This document shows positions 12,001-22,440 of a DNA stretch of 64,000 nucleotides, piece by piece. The DNA comes from Rhabdornis inornatus (lineage: Eukaryota; Chordata; Aves; Passeriformes; Rhabdornithidae), in assembly GCA_013397075.1 (NCBI GenBank), contig VWZS01000850.1:682001-746000 (forward strand), in the 5' to 3' direction. The notes under the pieces are model-generated. The model made no database searches. It worked only from the letters and a program-made list of their open reading frames with translations, and had not been told where the DNA came from. A program made the translations under genes and the position numbers. Position 1 is the first letter of the stretch. Each line of letters opens with the position of its first letter.

Positions 12001-14205
12001 GATAGCCTTATGTGCACTATCTGTGTCTTTGTGTTTGACCCAGATAAGGGTGATTTCTTGGCTGCAGCCTTGGGGCCCCCATGATGGGCCAAAACAGAAA
12101 ATAAACATACATCTCTGTCTCCTTGGTCACTTGAACAACTTTGCATCATTGGACCTTTAGTTTGAGAAGGAAAACAAATTCTGAAATGATGTCTCCTGGA
12201 TTTCTTCACCCAGCTTTGACTTCAAATACTAATAAATTCATGTATTTACTGTATCACTGAGGCCCACTTTAATAAGTGTTTACTCTGTGTTTCCAAGAAA
12301 AAAAGTTGTACAAGTGGTTACTATGACAACCACTGGCTCTGAAAAAGCATTTAACTTTATAACCTTTTGATTCTCATTTTAATCATCCTCCCAGATTTTG
12401 TTCAAATACTAATTAAATTTTGTGTGTTTTGAGGGCTTCTCTTCTGAAAAAAAATGCTTCAGTTTGAAATGCAGTACTTTGTATGTCTGCAGTGATGGTC
12501 ATATTGCAGGTGGTGACAAGTGTATTACCATCTCTGGGTACACAGTTTGTGCCTCCCTCTGCTCAGATGGGATGCAGAGGATGTGAAAGTTACTGGGATT
12601 AAAAAAGAAAATGAATGGCATGTCTGTAGCAGGCGTAAATTGCATATTTTTTTATTCTGATGGTAGACTGTAGAGCTTTTAAAAATCCTCTTTTCAGCAG
12701 ATTATATTTCTTTTAATCTCAGTTCTGTGCTAACTTCCAATGTTTTACAGATGTGACCTTGTAAGCACTTACCTCTTAGCCATGAAACAGAAGAAAGTCA
12801 GAAAACCTGATGGTGTGCTAATATATTGCTGTTTTTATAAGCATGCTAGGATTCCAATATTCAGTTTTTAAGCCAGAACCTATGTTTAGGGCTGAGTGGT
12901 TTTATTCTCACCGATGACCAGCAGCTTTCACCATGGTGTCCTTGCTATGGGTCAACAACTGGAGTACTGCAGGTTCGCCCTCTGATCTCTTCTCTTCCTG
13001 AAAGTGCCTTGAGTTTACACCTTCTCATCAGCAGATGATGTAAGCCCCTGTTTATTGCTTTATAGCCCTGTTGCTGACTAGGTTCAAGTCACCAATGAGA
13101 TACTGCTTCTGACTGAGAGGTAGATTATTCTTCTGAAGCAGTGCACTTCCTTCTACCCATGTACCTATGCTTTCTTGGGTGTCTTCACTGTCTTGCCATG
13201 TTTTCATCTGACAGCTAAAGTCTCAGCAATCAGGAAACAGGGAGAGAGCATAAGAGTTTGTTCTCTCCTGCTATCTGTGCTCTGGGTAATTAAAGGAAAC
13301 CAAAACCCAGTCCCTCTGAAGCAGTTCCTCTGAAACCACTGGTACTACCTCAGTGAAGATCCATAGGGTCTGCCTGAGTGTGTTTGAAAAGAAATTACTC
13401 TTAACATCCTTTAAAAGACTTATCAAAAGCTTTTCCCAGAGGATTCTCTCTTCTATAAGTGAGCTTCGTACCTCCTAATGAGCATTCAAGAGACAGCTCC
13501 TCTAGCATAAGAAAACCTTCTCTGAAGTCATTGCTGAAAAAAGATCTGCAATCAGACATTTATCAAGTGTCCTTCACTGACAACATCTTGAATTCAGCAG
13601 ACATGAATCCAAACTCTTCCACAACCAAGGACTTCCTTAAAGGGAACCCAGGGTGGTAGCAATAAAAAAGCAAGGTGAGATTCAGGCAGTCACATACAAC
13701 CTAAGTAAGTGAGGCTTCTTCTCAGTGCTCTAGAGGAACATATCCACATAATATTTTGTGTCTGTATATAGACAAAAATTTACAACACCTTCTGCTCAGA
13801 TTTATTTTCCACACTGTAAACACACCAACATCATAGCTACTGAAACTAAAATTCTTAGGTAAAAAACAAATGGGATTTTTATTAAGTGATAGTATTTTAA
13901 TAATTGAGCATATTAAACGTAGAGAGATACAGTCAACACAATAGCTTTGAAAGAAAAAAATCACATTTATGTCTTCTATTCAGAGCAATATATGGGTCAA
14001 TATTTCAATAAAAATTAGTTACTGAAGGTCTGTCTGATACAGATCAATGATTTTCAGATTTTGGCACTATGATGCCACCAAAAAAGAAAGAGTATAACAG
14101 AAAAAAGGTATCAAAGAAAAAAATAATCACTGCTTTCAAAAATATCTTGTCCAAATATGTGACTAAAATTACAGCATCTTTGGGCAAAAATATATTGTGT
14201 ACCCA
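6031..14205. other. Unique non-coding sequence, about 8 kb
   Basis: No exon or clear transposon is recognised. Two symmetric elements stand out: a perfect 16-bp palindrome TACATGTATACATGTA at 7,383-7,398, and the perfect 12-bp-arm hairpin at 7,559-7,590 (separate entry). A segment near 7,925-7,975 (GAGGTTGGAGGGGATGGGCC) faintly resembles a minus-strand CR1 end, but not enough to call. Open frames of 60-95 codons (for example 10,514-10,795 and 11,931-12,209) overlap frames on the opposite strand and show no domain. Confidence 0.55.
7559..7590. repeat. Perfect inverted repeat, 12-bp arms, 8-base loop
   Basis: CCAAGAAATCTG at 7,559-7,570 and its exact reverse complement CAGATTTCTTGG at 7,579-7,590 are separated by TATCTTGT. 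With a two-base bulge the pairing can be extended by three more bases outward. The stem is too short for a typical animal microRNA precursor, which usually has about 22 or more paired bases per arm. No terminator function is expected in a vertebrate genome. Confidence 0.9.
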
Positions 14206-14246
14206 TATGTGTGTGTGTATATAGTATATATGGTATATATATTATA
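14206..14246. repeat. TG/TA dinucleotide microsatellite
   Basis: A short run of TG units changes into an imperfect TATATA tract. This is ordinary microsatellite sequence and may be length-polymorphic. No coding context is visible. Confidence 0.8.
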
Positions 14247-16404
14247 ATTTTAAGCTATGAATAAAACTCCTGGAGCCCAGCACCCTCACCCACACCTACC
14301 TCCCCTTTCACTGTGAAGCTGTTCTTCCCACAGCTGTCATGGTGTCTGGCTCTGTTCCAAACTGAAGGAGAAGGACACTCTGCCACAGTTTCATGGGGAG
14401 ATCAGGACCCAACTCTTTCAGCCCCCATGCCTTGGAGACTTTTTAAATGAAGCTGCCCAAGCAGTAATAGCCTGATTTAAAATAAGTGGATAATGAAATT
14501 AAAGTCATTGTGGAAGAAAGTGGCTGGCTGGATTTATGTGTTAGAAGTGAAATCAGTTATGTTCTCAGTTTACAGGGAGAAAGAGGACAGCAAGAAAGTA
14601 TAGCTCATCACCTTTGGAAATTATTTGCTCTCCTTATCCCTGACAGTGAGACTCTTAACTCACTGCCAAGAGCACTTACACTCCAGCTGTGCCCCAAGGA
14701 GTCTGCTCAATCCAGTTTCACCCCTCACCCTCTTATTTTAAAACAGTCCTCTGTACACACATATATGCAAAATACCGCGTGGACTCAGTGTTTCCTCTGG
14801 CAAGGCGTCTTCTGCAGTGAAGACCGTCTAATAGTAATTGTCAGTTTATTGTTAATTGTTTATTAACAATTGTTAATTGTTTATTAGAGGCTTATTGACC
14901 AAACCTGGACACCAGCTTGCTTGTGCTGTGGATTCTGGCTGGTGCTTCCTCACTTCGGCTAAGTTCTGGGATTTTCTGAGTCTGACAAACAAGTTGTCAT
15001 TTGCTAGAAAAAAACTTATTATGATCAGATGTTCATAATTCCCCCATCACAACCTAATTAAAATCCTTAATTGTACATAAATGAATGGGCTCAGTGCCCT
15101 GATCTTCTTTTCCTCTCCCTCAGCTTTTCCTTACACTGAGTTGGAGATGCCACTGGTACCTTAGTAGTGTGTTGGTTCAGGATGTCTTTTTGCAAAGGTT
15201 GTTAAAACGACCTACAAAAGTTTGGCTTTCTTTTGCACTGAGACACATGAGTTGCTTTAAAGCAATTTGATCTTCAGGCATTTGTCACCATTGATTTAGG
15301 ATGAATATGTTGTTTTATTCATGTTTATATGTATGTATATAACTACTAATAAAAAAGGAATACCATATGCCAAGTCCCCAAAATTGTGTGTTTGGGTAAC
15401 ACTCTTTATTTCATTAATTAGTGGACATTTATCAGCATTTATTGAATTTTTTTTTAATAAATAAATTACATTTTTAAGATGTAGACCTTCTACTTAAGAA
15501 CGAAAGAAAAGAAAGATTGTTATTAAAATACCCTTTTAAAATTATGTTTCCCAAAGGAAAATGAATTAAGGATCCTGGAAAATGTTTCAGTCCCTTTCTT
15601 GTACGATAATCTAATCCTGAAGGACGGTCTTTGATTTCCTTCTATAATACTTTGTTTTTTTCCTTCTTGTTATTTTATTGTACTTATTCCCACAGCTAGC
15701 TTCAAATGACCTCAAGAACACAGGGCAGCTAAAATATTGCTTAAACTTCTTAATACTTTTAATCCTTACTTGTTATAATTTGATTACTGAGACAGATTTT
15801 CTCTCTGGGCCTCATATTAAATCACTTTCAAGTTGAAACAAACCAGAAATCCTTTCAACTTAACAGAGCTTGTATTCAATATGAGCTAGTCAGATGTAGC
15901 ACAGAGACTGTAAGATGTTGCATCACATGCTTCCTGGATTTTAATGCAAGGAAAGCAAACTTCAATCAATGTTACACATGATTTTACCTTCATAGAGTAT
16001 CTATTTATCAAGAGCAAACACGAGTAAGTATAGTTTTATAAGTGCATGTACATGCATGTGTGTAAATGTGCATGCATCTGTACATAGGCAGATAGAGATT
16101 TCTATGCTACATATATATAACTTTGCTGATAGTATAATCTCTGGAATTGTAAAACCTTATTTATTGTGATAAGAATGAATCCCGAATAAGATTTTCTTTC
16201 ATGCAACTGATTCTTTTACTCATGAACCATATAAAAAAAGAAAAAAACTAATTTTTTCCAGAACAGTTTAGTTTAGTTCATAGTGTCACTTAAAAATTTT
16301 TGATAAATTCCTAATTTTCTCAGGAAAGATATGATAAAACAAAAGGGATTGAAATTCAACAGTAAACAGGAATGGTATGGTAGAATTGTTACTCCTTCAC
16401 AAAA
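14247..16404. other. Unique non-coding sequence
   Basis: This holds the AT-rich tandem palindrome at 14,848-14,886 (separate entry). It also holds a 126-codon open frame at 14,486-14,866 (plus strand) with no recognisable domain or conserved motif; its C-terminus (SLLLIVY) runs into the AT palindrome, which argues against a real protein. A degenerate GTGCATGTACATGCATG-type tract lies at about 16,040-16,090. Confidence 0.55.
14848..14886. repeat. AT-rich tandem duplication with 14-bp palindrome
   Basis: The 18-mer ATTGTTAATTGTTTATTA occurs at 14,848-14,865 and identically at 14,869-14,886, offset by 21 bp. The junction creates the perfect palindrome TTAACAATTGTTAA (14,863-14,876). The motif is rich in GTTAAT and TTGTTTATT, which resemble HNF1-like and FOX-like sites, but short AT-rich strings match such motifs easily. 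Confidence 0.85.
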
Positions 16405-16457
16405 GAACTTTGATGGATTTGCCATCAACTTTAATTCTGAAGCTTTTGTATGAAAAT
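16405..16457 (+). repeat. 53-bp direct repeat, copy 1, with internal hairpin
   Basis: This segment matches 17,106-17,158 at 50 of 53 positions. It contains the inverted repeat TTGATGG-ATTTG-CCATCAA (16,410-16,428), intact in both copies. The similarity ends abruptly at both edges. I do not recognise the family. Candidates are a small mobile element, a piece of an unrecognised LTR or DNA transposon, or a local segmental copy. Confidence 0.9.
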
Positions 16458-17105
16458 ATTTCAGAGAATGTGAGTTTCCCCTACTCAGCCTCCCTGGTTG
16501 ATCAGGACAACATGCAAGCACGCTTTGCGTAGCTTTGTGATACCCAGAGGCAATGGGTTCACAAGGTTCAGGTCAAGTGCTGATCTTAATCAAAATTGCA
16601 TTCTGCTAAGGAAAGGCTGAGGAAAAGAGGTATCCAGAAAGGGGACAATTCAATAAAAACTTAGGGGATTAATTTACTGGAGCAGTCCCTGGGGAAAGAG
16701 AATGTCAGGAGTTGAAACTTCCAGCAGTAGCCTGTAGGTAAATTAGTTTTAAGGAGATTAATAAGGTACTCAGTTGACAATCACCTGAAGATAAGCCTTA
16801 ATTGAGTGCTCCGGTCCCTCACCGCAGCCTCCCTTGTCCACCTCTGACCTCCTCTGCCACCACCCCCTCCTTCTGTGTAGGCTCTGGGGGCAGGGGATCA
16901 CTAGCAGCCTAGGCTCTTGGTGCTGATGACCCCAGAGATTCTGATTATTGTCCCACCTATTGAAAATCGAGTTTTAAAAACCCATAAAGCTGTAGAAAGA
17001 GCCTTATATTCCCAATAAGCTACCTGGAGGCTGAATATCTATCTGCTGAGGGCACTGACACCAGAGGCTGGTGCTGCAGGGGCGTTCAGGAGGGCAGTGC
17101 AGAAG
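16458..17105. other. GC-richer block between the paired 53-bp repeats
   Basis: From about 16,800 the sequence becomes distinctly richer in G and C than its surroundings and contains pyrimidine-rich stretches (CTCCGGTCCCTCACCGCAGC), unlike the AT-rich flanks. It has no open frame of note. The composition and the flanking direct repeats suggest a foreign insertion such as a decayed LTR element, but no TG...CA ends, primer-binding site or gag/pol remnant can be seen. The GC-rich tract extends past copy 2 to about 17,330. Confidence 0.4.
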
Positions 17106-17158
17106 GAACTTTGATGGATTTGCCATCAAGTTTCATTCTGAAGCTTTTGCATGAAAAT
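17106..17158 (+). repeat. 53-bp direct repeat, copy 2, with internal hairpin
   Basis: This is the partner of 16,405-16,457, offset by 701 bp, with three substitutions. The TTGATGG/CCATCAA stem (17,111-17,129) is unchanged and can be lengthened here to about 11 pairs if one T bulges. Same orientation as copy 1. Confidence 0.9.
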
Positions 17159-19681
17159 GCTGTGGTGAACTCTCCTGGTCCTCTCTGACCTCAGGCTGCA
17201 GCTGCTGTGGCTCACTCTGTCTCTGGAGACTGGCTGTGCTGGGGCGCTCTGTCGCAGTTGAGATCTCTCTGAGCTAAGCTGCTTCCAGAATTGAGGCCAT
17301 ATTTGCTAGTGAAGTCTACAGCTGCAAGAGAAATGCAAATCCCTGCAGCCCTATACTCTCATCTTGGCAGAAGAAAAGCCCTTTCACCTTTAAAATAAAT
17401 TACAAGAAATAGGCTCAGATTAAATCCCTCGATCCAAACCCACTGAACTCTCAGAATGATTGAATCCAGACTTAGGCTTTGCTGGTTGGGCCCCTCACTG
17501 ATATCTGTACATCACTTATAAACACACGCAGGTGCTCTGTGAAAAACGAGGGAACCTGAGGTCTGTTAGCAAATACACTGACACACCTTCTAAGGGACTG
17601 CCATCCGCTCACGAGTTACATCAAGGCACCAATAAGAAAAGTCCCCTCCTGAATGCTGTCTGTGTGTTTCGTATGTCTCTATAACTTAAAGGAGGCCAAG
17701 GAGATCCCTTTGAAAATCTGAAGCACAAAAATTGTTTCCAGGCCCAAAAATTCTATGCCAAGTTCCTTATGTAGTCTAAAATTTGGGGGAAAAAAGGAAT
17801 TTTAATGCAAGCAATAACCAACTATTAAGTTTAATGGTATTGGTAGGTGTTGCCATCATTTACCTACTGGGAATGAATTAGGAATACTTCAAGGAATTAA
17901 TGACTGCAGACTCTAGGTAATAGACTCAGAAATTTAATTCATGTTTATGGATCAGGTCCTGCAGTTTCCTCATTGGCAAAGCTATGGTGAAGGTTGAAGG
18001 TTTTTTCTGGGTTGAAGGCAGTTAACAGAGCTTAATAGTGCTTGTTAATAATAAAAAAATAAATCTAGCTTTCTGAGTATCTAAAAAATAAGGGAGTTTC
18101 TTGGGGTTTTTTGTTGGTTTTGGTTTTTTTCAAATTGCACTAGCTATTTTGCTCTTAAATATGAATGTACTTCCCTTTGTTTTGTGAAGCCAGTGAATCT
18201 CTCACTCAGATTACTGAAATTTAATTAGAGACTGTTTTTTCTTCATCTTCTGCACAAGAACCTTCTTTGGTCCCATCACCCAGGAGCAGCAGGCCCACAG
18301 CTGGAGTATTGCTGTACTATTGGGAAGTACCTGAGTGGGACCAGGAAGACTGGGAGCTGTCATCCATAGCAGGACAGTTGTGTTTGTATGCCTGCTCCAG
18401 CTCCTTGGGAATTCCACCTGGGAGCATGGAGCTCTGTGCTCCGAGCTGTGCCAAACCACGGATGGGCTGCTGGCACTCAGTGCCTCGCCAGTGCCCTGCA
18501 CCCAGCTAAGAATCAGAATTGCTTTGCTCAGTAGCTCCCACCATACTGGTCTCTAACTGAATTAAGTGCCTAAAGACAGCTGGGACGAAACAAGGCAGAG
18601 GAAAGTCCATCCTGGCTGCAGCACCTACCATGGTGCTTAAATTCTGGCCATGGCTCCTGGGTCAGGCTTTGTGCGGTGGATGCCCTGTATCTGGTGGTTA
18701 TCATTGTTTCTGCTCCAGTGGCTCAGAATTAGCTCTTACCACACTGCAAACATATGTTTTACACATTGAAGGATATTCTGGGCCTGGGATGTCTAAAGCC
18801 TTCCTCTTACAAATTTGTGTGAACAGGAGACCATTTTACATTTGTGCCTTCTGGCAGTCAAGTAATACGAGCACAACTGTACAGGTTGTTGGAAGCAGTT
18901 TTTCATTTGAGGGAGAAGTCTGATCTCCTTACAATTAATACTTAATTTCATAGATATTAAGCAGTAATTTTCTTATGGTTCTAGATTTGTGTCTCTGCTC
19001 TCCCAAGTGTGTATCTTAACTGAGCCATAGAGCTGGCTAGTTTCGCTTCTTACTCCCTCTCCAGCTGTATATGAAAGCATTTGTTCCAGTCTTTGAATTG
19101 GATTTATTTTTCTTTCCTTTCCCCTTCCTGCTGTTTTGCCATCTTTCTAAAGCACACACCAGAGCATTGTGCATCATCTAAAATGAATAGGACATGTCCC
19201 ATATGAGGGATAAATTAATTTCCATAATCCCATGGGTTCCCCCACAGAACATTGATTCCCTCTTTATACATAGACAAATTGCATTTGCCCTTTTATTGGA
19301 GGCTGTGTACGAAGTTCAGTCTCAGCTCTCCACCTGCTTATTCATCAGTATTTTTCAGGTGCTTTTTTCTGGGATACTCTTTGCCATTTGTGGGTCTGAC
19401 TTATGGCTGCTGTTCTTAGAAGTTGTTTTCCTGTTGTAATCAAAACGAACATCTGCTTTTATTTGTACCTTATTGATTTGTTGACTGCCATCTGAACTAC
19501 TGAGGTTCCTTGGAACCACACTAAGAATGACATAATGAAATTATGACACCCTATTAGAAACTACATTTTGGAATGGTTCGGCTCTCTCATTCTTGACATA
19601 TTTTGCACATGCTATTGTATTGATTTTGAGGCTTTTTCAACAGAAGCAGCTGAAGAGTGAGGGTTTTATTAAGTTAGCTTC
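17159..19681. other. Unique non-coding sequence with scattered GC-rich patches
   Basis: GC-rich patches lie at 17.16-17.33 kb and 18.26-18.50 kb. The second carries overlapping open frames on both strands (18,211-18,501 minus; 18,267-18,509 and 18,630-18,923 plus). None has a recognisable domain, and frames on opposite strands are open together, which is what GC-rich non-coding DNA tends to produce. A G/T-rich run of the GGTTTT type occurs at about 18,105-18,130. Confidence 0.5.
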
Positions 19682-19815
19682 TCACAGATCACAGAATATT
19701 CTGTGCTGGAAAGAACCCACAGGGATCCTCAAGCCCAGACCTTAAGTGAATGGTCCATATGAGGATTGAGCCCACAACCTTGGTGCTGTTAGCACCATGC
19801 TTTAACCAGCTAAGT
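19682..19815 (-). mobile_element. tRNA-Ile-headed, CR1-tailed SINE (TguSINE1-like)
   Basis: Read on the minus strand, the element starts with a tRNA-Ile-like head: a shortened A-box region TTAGCTGGTTAAAGC, an anticodon-arm stretch TGGTGCTAACAGCACCA, and a B-box-like GGCTCAATCC followed by TCATATGGACCATTC. The A-box region lacks a few bases relative to tRNA-Ile and the 5' acceptor end is missing. The rest (GGATCCCTGTGGGTTCTTTC then ACAGAATATTCTGTGATC) resembles the 3' end of the CR1 copies at 44.9 and 47.8 kb. A tRNA-Ile head joined to a CR1 tail is the architecture of TguSINE1, a passerine SINE moved by CR1 enzymes. This is a fossil copy, not a functional tRNA gene. Confidence 0.85.
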
Positions 19816-21269
19816 CAGGATATGATTGGTGAATCCTTTAAGCCAACATGATCAATTGGTTGGTGGACTTATATTCAAGTTTTTGTTAAAGTATTATTTG
19901 TTAGTTCTTCAGTGGATTCCTGGCCAATAAAAGAGAAAATGTCCCAATAGCTTGTTCAATCAAGTCCACTGACTCGTTAAGAGCATGTATTAATCTAATA
20001 CCAAAGACTAATGCCTATAAATAATTTATTGTAGAGAATTGCCTTGGAAACAAATCCATGTGGCATAATGAGTATGACACTGCTGCTAACCTTGGTCTTT
20101 TACATGCTTTGTGATAAGATTATGAGCTTTTTAAGATGTACCAGGTCTTGATCTGTATGTCAGATACAACCTTCGCTTTCACTGACTTCTGCAAAAAATT
20201 TGTCTCCTAAGTGGACAAAGAGAGAGTTTATGGGCTAGATAAAGCAACAGTTTCATTTCAAGCATGTGTTTTTATTAGACAGGGCTAATAAAATCTGCAG
20301 TGGATTTTGTGTATACTTGTAGAAATCTGTAAATGCCACCCAAAATTAAGAATTGGAGGTGATTGGAGTTAATGGGCTATTCCAAAAGAAACTTGAAACT
20401 AGAAGGTCTGTTTACATATGATTTAAATTATTTTGAAACCTTAGTTTCAGAGAGAGAGGGAGCATGCAAAGGAGAGAGGAAGGCATAGATTTCTGGATAT
20501 ACTGTGGGAAAGGAGTACAGGAGGGTGACTGAAGCCAGTAACCTTACAACAATTTCTGGTATCACCTGTATTAATTCAGAAAAGGCCAGGAAATTATCAA
20601 AGAGTTTCTGATTTGCTTAATTTTTTTTTGTTTGGTTGGTTTGGTGTTTTTTTTTGGTTTTTTGTTTGTTTGTTTGGGGTTTTTTGTTTTGGTTTTTTTG
20701 TTTTGTTTTGTTTTTTGTTTACTCATATATTTCTTCTTTCCCCTACTTTTAAAACCAACCTAGGCCCCTGTTCTGGCACTGCATGATATGCCAAAATCAC
20801 TTTCCAGCTTTTACCGTTTTCTGAAGGGAATGAGCAATTCTTTTATTGATTGGGAAATCCATATGTGACTCACTGGTCTTGTGGTTCTGGTGAAAATAAA
20901 AGAAATCTGGAAATCAAAATTTCATGGAAGGAAAAACAATGTATTTTCTGAGCAGCTACAGTCTAAAAGGAAAACACTAGGGAACTGAAAGATGAAAATA
21001 TTTCATTAATTGAAACTAAACCAAATATTTACACAAATAAATGCAAACTGATGGTAGCAGGTTATCATGACTTTAAGCTGTCCTGAATTTCAATATTATG
21101 TTCTTAACCAGAGAAATAAAATGAAGATTTAAAATCAACAGGACAAATTTTTAAAAACTTGGCATGAAAATCTATCTAAGATATAGTGTGACTGACAGAA
21201 AACATACTGAGTTGGAGTTTGCTTTCAACATTCATGTGGCTGCCAGAGCACTGTACTCAGAGATATTTA
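19816..21269. other. Unique non-coding sequence with T/G-rich tract
   Basis: No gene is recognised. The notable part is the T/G-rich low-complexity tract at 20,621-20,720, given separately. The rest is ordinary AT-rich sequence. Confidence 0.55.
20621..20720. repeat. T/G-rich low-complexity tract (TTTG, TTTTG, GGTTT)
   Basis: About 100 bases contain only T and G, in mixed TTTG, TTTTG and TTGG units with runs of up to nine T. It is not a clean tandem. Related GGTTT or CCAAAA strings occur elsewhere in the window (18.1, 49.96 and 54.12 kb). Confidence 0.85.
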
Positions 21270-21545
21270 GGCCAGAAGGGACATTAGATCATCTAGCCTG
21301 ACCTTCTGTGTATCACAGAACATTGCATGTTACCTAACTGCTCCTGTATTGAGTCCTTCTAATCTGGCTTCAGCTGCCATCACTGGTTCTTGTTAAGCCT
21401 TTCTTTACTAGCTTACAAAGAAAGTATTTTAATGATTTTTTAAAAAATTCTTAGTCCTTATTTCCAAGCTATAGAACATTTTTTTTTTTTTTGTGAAGGT
21501 TTCTATCCATATAATTGTTACAAGGTGAATACATAATGGTATCAA
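21270..21545 (-). mobile_element. Ancient CR1 LINE, 3' segment
   Basis: GGCCAGAAGGGACATTAGAT, CATCTAGCCTGACCTTCTGT, TAACTGCTCCTGTATTGAG, TTCTTGTTAAGCCTTTCTTT and GTGAAGGTTTCTATCCATAT follow, in order, the pattern of old amniote CR1 copies also common in turtles and crocodilians, inserted on the minus strand. A T run at 21,479-21,492 interrupts it. High divergence indicates an old insertion. It is probably continuous in origin with the segment at 22,000-22,440. Confidence 0.75.
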
Positions 21546-21999
21546 AACTTCAGTACAAACAGACCAGGACCCTGGACAAAAACCACATAAAAGGCCATAT
21601 TTTGTCAGAGCAAGGACTGATCTAACCCAATGTGTTGTTGCAAACTGTGGCCAGAAGCAAATGTCCCCAAAAGAGTGAGGGCAATTCAAACATATTTGCT
21701 ATTTTTCCTGAATGTTGTCCCAGATTCCTACTAGTTCCAGTCAGGAGATTTCTTGACCCCGTTGCATTTTTTTTTCTTTATTCTCAACAGACCACTCTTC
21801 TGAGTCCAGTCCCAAGATAACTTTGAACAAGGGGCTCCACAGATCTTCCTTGTGCATCAAGACTCCTTCTTTTGCTAAATTTGAAGCTGGCTCCTGTTAG
21901 CTGCCTGGGAAGATACTCTGTAGAAGAGATGGAAAAATGCAGATCCTGCTTCAGTCATGAATCTGGTGGACCTTGGCCATAACACCCTTCTACTCACCT
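21546..21999. other. Unassigned sequence between two CR1 halves
   Basis: About 450 bp separate the two old CR1 segments and do not match the CR1 pattern I know. It may be a later insertion, or CR1 sequence diverged beyond recognition. Overlapping open frames at 21,429-21,689 (minus) and 21,632-21,820 (plus) have no recognisable content. Confidence 0.4.
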
Positions 22000-22440
22000 C
22001 TTTTCCAGGCTGCAGAATCAACTCTGCTCAGCCTTTTTCTCTTCCTAGGAGCCATTTCGTACCTTTAGTCACCTCTGTCACCCGCCTCTGAACCTTTGCC
22101 ATTTCTACTCTGTGCTTTCTGAAACAACAACTGCAGACAGTATTCAAGAAACACTAGTTTATACAGCTGCATAGCTACGTTTGCTCTCTACTCTGTCCCT
22201 AATAATTCCTAACTTTCCATTTGCTTTTTTGATTGCTAGGAAGGAGTTGTTTTTATAGAACATAATCCCAGGGTCTTTCTCTTGAGTGGTAACAGTCAGC
22301 TCAAAGCCCATTATTTTATATATGAGGTTAAGATTACTTTCCCCATATCACTTTACATATATATATATCCATGAATTTATTCTGCTGTTTTATTGTTTGC
22401 TCAGTCTCACAAGATCCTTCTGCATTATCTCAGCCTGACC
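22000..22440 (-). mobile_element. Ancient CR1 LINE, ORF2 3' part
   Basis: The plus-strand text reads TGCTCAGCCTTTTTCTCTTC, CCTCTGAACCTTTGCCATTT, AGACAGTATTCAAGAAACAC, TTTGCTTTTTTGATTGCTAG, TCTTTCTCTTGAGTGGTAAC, CCCATTATTTTATATATGAG and CACAAGATCCTTCTGCATTA. This is the recognised order of an old amniote CR1 on the minus strand, upstream of the 21,270 segment. The implied reading frame of the reverse transcriptase C-terminal region is broken many times. The match fades after about 22,440. Confidence 0.8.

Noticed and set aside
14486..14866. 126-codon plus-strand open frame
   Set aside because: No recognised motif, and its end runs into an AT-rich tandem palindrome.
19750..19813. Functional tRNA-Ile gene
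   Set aside because: The 5' acceptor arm and part of the A-box region are missing, the B-box is altered, and the head is fused to a CR1-like tail: it is a SINE fossil.
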